Source of the DNA: Nematostella vectensis
Taxonomy: Eukaryota > Cnidaria > Anthozoa > Actiniaria > Edwardsiidae
Direction of reading: 5' to 3'
Assembly: GCF_932526225.1 (NCBI RefSeq)
Contig: NC_064037.1
Location: 15,996,601 to 16,060,600 of the forward strand
Length of the DNA: 64,000 nt
Positions 48,059 to 58,100 of this stretch are shown one piece after another. Position numbers and translations under genes: made by a program. The notes below the pieces were generated by a model, which did no database searches, had not been told where the DNA came from, and was given only the letters and a program-made list of their open reading frames with translations. The first letter of the stretch is position 1; the number at the start of each line of letters is the position of its first letter.

Positions 48059-51000
48059 TTAAACATTCATATACTTAAAAATGACACAAGAGCCGTGCTG
48101 CGGGCGGTAGCCATCAATCCCAGTGGACGCCATCTTGTCTTGTGTCGCAAACAACATCCAGTGCATCTTCTTCTCGGGTCTTTCCTCAAGACCATATATG
48201 GACGTGATCATGTGACCGTAACTGCTCTTGCGCGTGGTGAAGGCATACCGCTGGTCATGTTGAGCCGCTAGGCGGAGAATCTTATGGGCGTTAGTTCCGC
48301 TGGTGAAATTTAGATACAAGGGGGGAGGGGGTGGGGAGGAGAGATGGTTGATGGCGCTTTGGGGGATCTGGAGCTGAACGCAGACTTGTATAAGCTGGAG
48401 AGAAAATTTCAAGTTGTTATAGTTTTGACCAAAAAAACTGCAATGCCTTTACAAGATAAGAAACTAAGCATATTACCTTAAAATGTGTATCTAAGATACG
48501 CTTTTGACATTTTTAGCGTATGGCCCGCTTTTAAGAAAAATTAAAATGAGCTGTGATTGTGATATTTTTAGTTAGACCCCTTCTTCTCAATAGCCACTAC
48601 CCACCCCCTCTTATCAAAGCCACCACCTAACTACCCCCCTCTTTTTAAAGCCACTACCTACCCCCCCCTCTTTTTAAAGCCACTACCTACCCCCCCCCCT
48701 CTTTTTAAAGTCACTACCTACCCTCCCCTCTTCTCAAAGCCACTACCTACCTCTTGGGATCTCTCTGACTTCTCCTGGCACTTGAGGCTTCTGAGGTCAG
48801 CGGGTATCGCTCCAACCAGTACGGGCATTATCTGGATGGTTGACATCAGGTCGCCATAGGATCCGTCACTTTGCTGCTGCTGAACTAGGTATCGCAGACT
48901 CGCGGCGCATTCCCACTTTTTGAACGAGCCCGCGATACTTTCAGCCGAAAGGAGAGCCTGTTAAACAGTGTGAAATATGGTTATTTACTCAGATGTCAGT
49001 TAGGATTTCGCGTAAAGCATTCATGTTTTCTGAACTGTTTAGAAGCTTTCCAAAAGACGTGACTTACATAGTTCTAAAAACTAATAGGTAGGGGTTTGTT
49101 TGTTGTAATCCCCTCTATTGTAAAAGCGTTGATTTACAGTACAGTAATTTAAAAAAAGGAATATGCTTACGGGGGTCAAACTGACGGGACTATATACCAC
49201 TTAGAAATCTCATGACTACAGCAAACCACGTGACTCGCTGCTACACGCGAGGGGCTTGTACCTCTCTGTTATACGAACGGGTCGCGTGAGTCTCTGTTAT
49301 ACAAGTGAGACAAGTGAATCTAATACGAGCGGGTCTTATGATACTCTGTTACACGCGCGGGTCGCGTGAGTCTCTGTTATACAAGTGAGACAAGTGAATC
49401 TAATACAAGCGGGTCTTATGATACTCTGTTACACGCGCGGGTCGCGTGAGTCTCTGTTATACAAGTGAGGCAAGTGTATCTATGTAATACGCACGGGTCT
49501 TGTGATAGTCTGTTACACACGCGGGTCGCGTGAGTCTTTGTTATACACGTGAGGCAGGTGTATCTAACACGCGCGGGTTTTGTGATACTCTGTTACACGC
49601 GTGGGTCGCGTGAGTCTCTGTTATTCAAGTGAGGCAAGTGAGTCTATGTAACACGCGAGGGGCTTGTGATACTCTGTTACACGCGTGGGTCACGTGAGTC
49701 TCTGTTATACAAGTGAGGCAAATGTATCTATGTAATACGCGCGGGTCTTATGATATTCTGTTACACGCGCGGATCGCGTGAGTCTCTGTTATACAAGTGA
49801 GGCGAGTGAACCTAATACGCGCAGGTCTTGTGATACTCTGTTACACGCGTGGGTCGTGTGAGTCTCTGTTATTCAAGTGAGGCAATTGAGTCTATGTAAT
49901 ACGCGCGGGTCTTGTGATTATCTGTTACACGCGCGGGTCGCCTGACCGTTGGAAAGTTGGTTAAAAAGCTGCCAACTGCTCATGAATGTGTTACCTGTGA
50001 GACGAGTGCCGTGGTCACGCCATCACCGGAAGACCCATCTCGTCGCTGCTGCTTAGCCAGCCATTTTGTCGCCTTCTTTATCACCGCGCGAACTCTACGA
50101 TGATTTTCCCTGTCTTTAACCGAGCCAGATCTGCGCCCGCCATACATACAGGACAGCGCCATGGTAGCTACGGCAACTGTATCGGCGTTATAAGATTTTT
50201 TACTTTTTGACCACGTGAGCATTTGGTTTACTAGAGGCCTGGTGAGAAAGGACGCGTGCGTGTAACCGCTGACACACAAAGCGAGCACAGCGGTGCTGTA
50301 TTGGAAAAAATGGTCAAAGTTCTGCTCTGGGAATCGACTGGTGCCTAGTTTTAGCTCTTTGACAAGGTTATGCTCGTGGAAAGCTCTAGGGTCTGCGCAG
50401 ATGCTAAACACACCGTGAATGTACTGCGCAACACGCCCCATCGGTATTGTCTTCAGTCCAGCGGTCGTTATCTCGGATTGCATGCGCGCTTCAATGTCGT
50501 CAGCGGTTTCGTTTAGGCTGAATCCCACAAGCCTTAGCGCTTGCGCAGCTGACGCCAGGACGTGACCATCAGTGGTTACTAGGTTACGCCGAAGGTTGTC
50601 TTGGACCCATTCTCCTGCCCGGACGGACGCGCGAGCGAGTTTACCTGACAGAACTCTGTCCCCTGTTGTATGAACAAAATAAATGGTATTAGAGAGGGCT
50701 GCGTTAAACCGGTGTGTTGCGGAAAAGTCTACAAAGCTATTTAAAGACAGATAAATATTTTTCTCATTAATTCCAATATTATTTGAAGATATGTGAGCGA
50801 GTGAGTGATTGGGCGAGCGAGCGAGCGATTGAGTGAGTGAGTGAGCGAGCGAGTGAGTGAGCGAGCGAGAGAGCGAGTGGGTGGGTGTGAGTTAATGAGT
50901 GAGTGAATAAATAAATTGTGAATTGAAATAGCTTATCACTCTAATTGCAGCTGCATGATTGTTTATGAGAGCGAGGATTAAGACGTGGTCGAGTTGAAGG

Positions 51001-52408
51001 CATGAAATGAAGGTTGAAGGGCCAGTGCTGAAAAACGCAAGACTAGTTCCAGTACCGCGCGGTTAAACCAGCCATTTCGTTTTGAAATGGCGGCTTTTTA
51101 CCGGCGAACTGTCACATTTTGGCGAATGCTAAGAAAACTAGACCAAACCTAAGGCTATAATTTTCTTTATGATTCCCTCATTATCACACAAATCTGTCAT
51201 CTTTTGTACAGTATGGTTTTAATGCTGTACAGTTAGTCAAATCAGCGACTGAAGTCAGCCTTTCGTACCTTTTCTCGAACGATTCAACACTACGATTGTG
51301 CTTGTTTTCGCCAGAGCACGCGCATGCGCATACGGTATTCAGCACTGTCGGTTGAAGGCGCCTCAGGCTGCCACCATACCATACAACTCATGTCTGACCA
51401 CAGATAACAACTAAGATCGAAATTGCTGGTTTTCTGGAGGGAAGAAAACCGGTGAACCCCGAGAAAAAAAAACCAACGTCGGAGCCAGGAATCGAACCCG
51501 TAACCCAGTGGTGAGAGGCACAGGCACTACATAGCGACCGGGAAACCTGTGGTGAGAGGCACAGGCATTACAACGCGACCGGGAAACCTGTGGTGAGAGT
51601 CACAGGCATTACAGAGCGACCGGGAAACCTGTGGTGAGAGGCACAGGCACTACATAGCGACCGGGAAACCTGTGGTGAGAGGCACAGGCATTACAGAGCG
51701 ACCGGGAAACCTATGGTGAGAGGCACAGGCACTACAGAGCGACCGGGAAACCTGTGGTGAGAGGCACAGGCACTACAGAGCGACCGGGAAACCTGTGGTG
51801 AGAGGCACAGGCACTACAGAGCGACGCTCTGCCAACTGCGGCTATATTCTTGCAGTCAAAACACCTCCATGTAACCAGGAATGCGAATAATGAGGATTTT
51901 ATTTTTTTTAACCCTTACATTTAATTAACCGCTTCCTCAGTTAAACCGAACAGTTTTGTGATTCAGGTTCAAGAGATTCCACTTTACAATGGAGCATATC
52001 TGCCCTCATGATGACGAGACTGAACACGGTTGTGAAAAAAGAAGTTATAAATGCTAGAAAGAAAACGATATATATCCAAATATTACGCAAGATTAGATTG
52101 ACAGTTATGAGCATTTAAATGGAATATGTAGAAAAATGCTATCATATGGCCGCCTTTAAACTAGATAAAAACAGCATTACGCGATTCTATATCATAATCA
52201 GACGTTGCACAACAAACAAGTCGAGGCAGATAGTCTCATTAACTGCTATCGCGTGGCAACATCTACATCCTTGACGCATACAGTTTACTTCAAAATATCA
52301 TTAATGTTTGAATTAGCAACAGGACAATGACTTACCACAGAATGCGTCCACGTCACAGCTCTGCGAAAAAACCGCGAGAATGACCGCGAGAGTCGCAAAA
52401 TGCTTCAT
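48059..52408 (-). CDS. Intrinsic factor/transcobalamin-like cobalamin-binding protein, complete, four exons
   Basis: A secreted vitamin B12 carrier by family. Exons, 5' to 3': 52408-52336, 50662-49995, 48957-48751, 48394-48059; all junctions are GT-AG with matching phases, giving 427 residues (human transcobalamin is also about 427). Residues 1-22 form a signal peptide (MKHFATLAVILAVFSQSCDV). Exons 2-3 encode helical-barrel repeats with the family's YSTAVLALCVSGY, YNADTVAVATMALSCMY and GDGVTTALVSQALLS patterns, then QSDGSYGDLMSTIQIMPVL. Exon 4 encodes the C-terminal beta domain (YGHMITSIYGLEE, HWMLFAT, GIDGYRPQHGSCVIF). A Pro-run in exon 4 (PPPPP) comes from a local C-run. Possible N-glycosylation at NET and NFT. 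The upstream frame stays open to 52522, but the signal peptide supports 52408. Cobalamin binding itself is inferred. Confidence 0.86.
48576..48760 (-). repeat. About 37-bp array seeded on a splice donor
   Basis: Read on the minus strand, the donor GAG|gtaggtagtggctttgag of the exon at 48957-48751 is unit one. It is followed by about five more 'gtaggtagtggctttaaaaa' units separated by G-runs. Every unit repeats the GTAGGT donor core. Confidence 0.9.
49195..49960 (-). repeat. Minisatellite of about 75-85 bp in cobalamin gene intron 2
   Basis: About ten units made of 'gtgagtctctgttatacaag', 'tgaggcaagtg' and 'tgatactctgttacacgcgc', with two alternating half-units. It lies between exons and ends about 35 bp from the donor at 49995. 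Confidence 0.88.
50795..50912 (+). repeat. GAGT/GAGC microsatellite
   Basis: About 115 bp of 'gagtgagcgagc' tetramers in intron 1 of the cobalamin gene. Confidence 0.9.
51300..51848 (-). mobile_element. tRNA-derived SINE with expanded tRNA-like head
   Basis: On the minus strand a tRNA-like head starts 'agccgcagttggcagagcg' near 51843 (A-box) and ends 'ggttcgattcctggctcc' near 51480 (B-box, GGTTCGATTCC). A single-copy head would be about 76 bp. Here a 41-bp segment between the boxes ('gtgcctctcaccacaggttt' plus 'cccggtcgctctgtagtgcct') is repeated, so eight 'ctctcac' copies separate the boxes by about 330 bp. A SINE-like body follows to about 51300. Its 3' end is not certain. Confidence 0.7.
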
Positions 52409-52569
52409 CTTGGCTGATCCACTACAAAATGGTCGCCTCCAGTGAGAGCGACGAAACTCTATACGTCCCCAAATCCGGTCACATGACAGCCGTGTCAAAA
52501 TGCCTTGACCAGCCCTGTTCACCTTGCAGACTTCACATTATGATACACGATGGCAACCAAATGTTTTTT

Positions 52570-53090
52570 TCCCGAGCACTGAAGCACTTTTCTACCACGC
52601 TATACCTCGCTGCCTCTCGACTAGATAGCACGTTTCTTGGAGCTGTTTATTTCGCTGGCTGGCATGGCGTGGGAAGCTAAAAAAAACAATGAGTAAGAAT
52701 AGTAGAAATATGTATTTTACTGATTTCCTTCAAGATTTGTAAGCATTCTATACAGGCCCGAACCCAGGGAGGGTGCAGGGGGTGCACCCCTCCCCCCCCC
52801 GCCCCACAACGGCCGAAAGTCCACTTTTGGCTCTCAATAGACATGCTATTTTTGAAGACAAAACTCAAAATCATAAGCTAGATCACTCTGGTATAAGCGA
52901 AATCCGACAATAAACGTCCCGTGGTGATACTGCAAAGGCGAAAAATTCCATTTTTGTTTTCGGAGGTGGTTTAATTTTTTATCAGAAAAACTCCCTCCCC
53001 CCCTCGAAAAATTAAGTCCCTTTTTTCTGATTTCGCACCCCCCCCCCTCCACCAAGAAAAATCCTGTGTACGGGCCTGGGCATTTAGTTT
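52570..53090. repeat. Dispersed element flanking the cobalamin gene, 5' side copy
   Basis: Inverse of 46499-47020. It starts near 52570 ('actgaagcacttttctacca') and runs through 'gcatggcgtgggaagctaaa' and the 'acaggcccgaacccaggg' end at 52753 to a degraded far end near 53090. It lies about 160 bp upstream of the cobalamin gene's start codon. Confidence 0.82.
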
Positions 53091-53214
53091 TGATGCGAGA
53101 TTTGAGTATTTTGGTTTGAAAAATTAAAAAATATTAAAAAATTAAAATTTAAAAATTAGAATAAGTTAAAAAAATTAATTAAAAAATTAAAATAAATACA
53201 GGTAAAATAAATAA

Positions 53215-53480
53215 ATAAATATAGGTAATTCACGCCGCTATTTTACACTCCTGCAGAGGGACATACTGAAGTACCCATTGCCATTGGCTAGCGATAGCGA
53301 AATGAGATTATGCACTTGAGGTATCAGACTTCCATTGCGGATGGTTATTTTTAAGATATCTTGCAATTAAGACTGTTGCATTGTTTGAATGTAAACAATA
53401 ACAAAAAATGAGGCTGAAATTCTTCCGATTGGGTCTCCGCCAATGGATTTGAAGAATAGGTGACAGCACTTTTTAAAAAG
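53215..53480 (+). repeat. Dispersed repeat family, copy E
   Basis: Diverged copy with 'ttcacgccgctattttacac', 'attggctagcgatagcga' and 'gtttgaatgtaaacaataac'. Confidence 0.5.
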
Positions 53481-53954
53481 TTGTCAGAAAAAAAGCGCGC
53501 TCGATGGCGGTGACTTTTGATTGGACCGCACTACAATTAAGATTACTGGAAATGTGTCTGTTTTCTATTACGTTTAGAAATGTGCCTCGACCACACTTAA
53601 AATGCTATCCTTTAGGGTTAAAATTAGTTTTGGCGACGATCACCCCCACCTGTTTTTATTGGAGCCTCCCCCCCCTACCTAGGAATGTTTTTTCGTTGTG
53701 TGATTCCTCTGGCCGTCAGTAGCTGCAATTGGTACGAAGTATGCATCTGCTTTACCTTTCTGGAGAAATTCCCCATTACAAATTTTACATTAAATCGAGC
53801 GAATGATTAAGTGACCATTTTCCAAGCAATCGAGAATAAGCGCGGACAAGAGACCATGGTCTCTTGGCGCGGAACAATACAAGCACAGCTCCCGGGGGGG
53901 GGGGAGAGGGGTACTCCCTTATATGGGCTATACGGGGACGTGCCGCTGGACATA

Positions 53955-54180
53955 TAAGGTATGGTTTTTTACCTCTCTGTCCTATACATTTCAGGCCTTC
54001 TGTCCTGAACAGGGTATATATTTCAGGCCTCGCTGTCCTGAACAGGGTATATAATTCTAAGCAAGGCTGTCTTAAACAGGGTACAGATTTGGTTGCTTTG
54101 CTAAAACTCGTAACCGTTGATCCTGCCGTATGGTTTTTCAGAATTTTTATCCTAAACAGGGTCAGGTTTTAAAACCCACA
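53955..54180 (+). repeat. 'gtcctgaacagggta' dispersed element, copy 2
   Basis: Same order of blocks as 40815-40965: 'tctctgtcctatacattt', two 'tgtcctgaacagggtatat', 'ctaagcaaggctgtc', 'ggttgctttgctaaaactcg'. It is followed by a long C-run at 54207-54228. Confidence 0.78.
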
Positions 54181-54614
54181 GCGGCACCCCTATACCCAAA
54201 CATACCCCCCCCCCCCCCCCCCCCCCCGGGCACAGCTATGTGTCAGCATGTCATGTTAAGGGGATCAGTCGGGGCCTCTGACACTTTATATAGACATAAT
54301 CAATCCCTCTTGCGAATATGAAGAAACATCGAAATAACTAACTACGGCATTGAAATATTTGGAGGCCATACCAATTGTTTCTTGCCTCTCCTAACACCCT
54401 GAAGAGATTCAACACAACGAGGATGTCTTCTGTAATAAATCTTTATATTTGTACAAATTTAGAAGACAATTGTCATTATCGTGTCAAGATTTTTTTCTCC
54501 CATATGATTTCCCATATAAAACATTTCAAGTTTCACTTGGAAGCTGCCCCTTCGCTTCAATACGGTAGCCTCTTTAAGCACACTATTGGTACACCTCGTA
54601 GCCAGCTTGACGGT

Positions 54615-54897
54615 GCAGATGGAATTAGAATGTACGAGGTCGAGAACGGCTGCTAACTAACTGAACTAACGGACAGTACATTAGAATGTACGAGGTCGAG
54701 AACGGCTGCTAACTGAACTAAAGGACAGTACATTAGAATGTACGAGGTCGAGAACGGCTGCTAACTAACTGAACTAACGGACAGTACATTAGAATGTACG
54801 AGGTCGAGAACGGCTGCTAACTGAACTAAAGGACAGTACATTAGAATGTACGAGGTCGAGAACGGCTGCTAACTAACTGAACTAATGGACGTACATT
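54615..54897 (+). repeat. Tandem repeat of about 55-59 bp
   Basis: Five units of 'ttagaatgtacgaggtcgag' plus 'aacggctgctaac'. Alternate units differ by a 4-bp 'taac' insertion, so the true period is a pair of units. Confidence 0.88.
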
Positions 54898-55127
54898 AGA
54901 AATTTGACGTGGGGCGTGCAGGGTTCTGGTTGTGTCGGCAATTAGTTTTCGTTGGTAGTTAGTGCAGGATATCGTTTTTCGTGACTGTGCATCTTTTGTT
55001 TCTTTGATTTCCCTGTGCACGATTTGTTTTTCTTACATTTTGGGTTACTTCTTTTTTCTTGTTATTCTGCATACAACCCCCCCTCCTCCCATCAAATTTC
55101 TAATGGTCTCTTACTAGAATTCTGTGT

Positions 55128-58100
55128 TTAAATATGGATTTTCTGAGTCTCCTTTGGCAGTGGATCTTCCACAAGGGAATTCAGCCATGTACTGCCTGTT
55201 ATCATTTTAGTCGTAGCGATGACAAAATCTGTCGGGCCTGAAATGATGAGAGCTCGGTGTTATTAAGAAGTAGTAGTGACCAACACATAGTGTCCCACAT
55301 GGGCGTGGCCAGACGGGGACATACTAAGGTCGGCGCTCTGCCCCCTAATAGGGTACTTGCGCTAAGATATCTCGTGACTTTTTGGGTGGCAAACTAGCGC
55401 GCGCTCAAAGCGGCAAAATAACAGCAACAAAAAGCAACTTATTTAGCGCTTACGAATAAAGCCAGAAAGTTTTTTTTTTCAAAAAGGGTTTATTGTCATT
55501 TAAAGACTTTAGTTTTTTAGTCGTTCTCCGACGAGATGGTTACAGCCACTTCTTTGCTTATTTTGTTTCGAATTTGCCACCGAAAAGGTCACGTGATTTC
55601 TTAGCGCAAGTTTCCTGTTGGAAGGTACTTTTATTCCCCTGCTTGGAGGTGTGACGACAATGCTTAAAAAAAACAACGCACGTATTTTATGCAGGCGGAG
55701 ACGAGGGAACACTAGAATGGCGGGCACCAAAGACTTCGCATAGGAATTGTTAAACAGTTGATCATTGAAATTCGAAAATTAACATGTGGTGTCCAAAATA
55801 TCAGGGTCCAATGTAAACTACTCCGACACTGTGATTGCAAAAGTAATAACACAGTGCTACTTACTGTTATCTTGTTGTGAAAGGAATCGAAGGGCGGCCA
55901 CCTCCGCGTAGGTGCAGCCGCCGATGAAATAGACGAGCGTCACCTTTGGCGGAGAGTCCCCGGTACTTTCTGAACCGGAACCTGCAAACACGTGACAAGA
56001 TGGCGTCATGACCCTGCAAACACGTGACATGACCCTGCAAACACGTGACATGACCCTGCTTGCATGGGTTTCATTATCTCACGACCACAACCGTTTCCCT
56101 TTTTTTTATAACTAAACTTGGAACAACAAAATCTGGGTTCAAAACAGCTTCAAGCAAAAAGTGGCAAGGTGTCTTTATTATCGGTTTATACCGTAATGAT
56201 TCCAATTAGCGTCCTCCTTTAAATAAGCTCCCCCTTTCCAATAAGCGCCTTAAACATCTCAACAAAAGCACCACTTAAATGATGTAAATATCGAGGATTC
56301 TGCGCCCGAGAATCTAGTTACCGATGTAAGCGACTGTGAAGACGATATTGTCATCGATTTATAAACAATGAAAACCCCTCCATGAATGTAAGAAAACACT
56401 TTTACTGTCGTTTCAGTTATCGCAATTAAATTTAATTTTAAATCGATTCAGAAGCTGTTATTTTTTTGCCAAAATGCGCCCCCTCTCCAATAAGCTTACC
56501 CTCCTCCCGCCCAAGGCGCTTATGCGAATGAACACGGTATCTCTGCCATTAATCTAGATTCGAAGAAACTCGTAAATGATCTGTCACGTAAACATATTGG
56601 TTGCAGCCTGACTTGCAAACAAATAATCGCAATGTCGCACGCGCAATGTCACGCGTAAATTCTTCGGTGTGTAACACAAGAAAGGTGCATGTGACTTACA
56701 ACTCGTGTTTGTAAGTGACAAGTTGCAAGAGAAAAGGGCCGCAAAACAAAAAAAAACCTCTTGATTAAAACCTTGAAGCCCAAACCTTTTATTACCAAAA
56801 CGTGTTCTGTAAGAATCTGCGCGTACAAAATCGACGTGTAACAAATAGTTACGTCACCCATAACAATTGTTAATAAAGTCAGCAGAATAAACAGTGGACC
56901 AACAGTGTAACAGAATAAACAGTGGACTAACGTTTCTGAAGACCCGGTGGTAGTGGTTGTCGCTCTTCGATTGTCGGTCCCGGGAGCAAGCGAAGCACCT
57001 GAAAATACAATAAAGTACAGGAAGCATCACTCACTAATTAAAGACCCCTCGACCCCCATTAACAAACCTCTTCCAGACCCCTCCCCCCTAGGGGTCAGAT
57101 GGGAACATTAATATACCTATTCCAGACCCCTCCACCCGTGGGAGTCAGATAGGAACATTAACAAACCTCTTCCAGACCCCTCCACCCCTAGGGGTCAGAT
57201 AGGAACATTAACATATCTCTTCCAGACCCCTCCCCCTAGGGGTCAGATGGGAACATTAAGATACCTCTTCCAGACCCCTCTCCCCTAGGGGTCAGATAGG
57301 AACATTAACATACCTCTTCCATACCCCTCCACCCCTAGGGGTCAGATAGGAACAATAACAAACCTCTTCCAAACCCTTCCCCCCTAGGGGTCAGATAGGA
57401 ACATTAACATACCTATTCCAGACCCCTCCACCCGTGGGAGTCAGATAGGAACATTAACAAACCTCTTCCAGACCCCTCCACCCCTGGGGCGAGATAGCAA
57501 CATTAACATACCTCTTCCAGACCCCTCCACCAATGGGGCGAGATAGAAACATTAACATACCTCTTCCAGACCCCTCCACCCCTAGGGATCAGATAGGAAC
57601 ATTTACATACCTCTTCCAGACCCCTCCACCCCTAGGGATCAGATAGGAACATTAACATACCTCTTCCAGACCCCTCCACCCATGCGAGATAGCAACATTA
57701 ACATACCTCTTCCAGACCCCTTCACCCCTAGGGGTCCGATAGGAACAATAACATACCTCTTCCAAACCCCTCCCCCCTAGGGGTCAGATAGGAACATTAA
57801 TATACCTATTCCAGACCCCTCCACCCGTGGGAGTCAGATAGGAACATTAACAAACCTCTTCCAGACCCCTCCACCCCTAGGGGTCAGATAGGAACATTAA
57901 CATACCTCTTCCAGACCCCTCCACCCCTGGAGGCGAGATAGGAAAATTAACAAACCTCTTTCAGACCCCTCCACCCCTAGGGGTCAGGGAGGAACATTAA
58001 CATACCTCTTCCAGACCCCTCCACCCTAGGGGCGAGATAGCAACATTAACATATCTCTTCCAGACCCCTCCACCAATGGGGCGAGATAGCAACATTAACA

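Noticed and set aside
51480-51845. Functional tRNA gene on the minus strand
   Set aside because: A- and B-box motifs are present, but the acceptor stem does not pair well and the boxes are separated by repeats, so a SINE head fits better.
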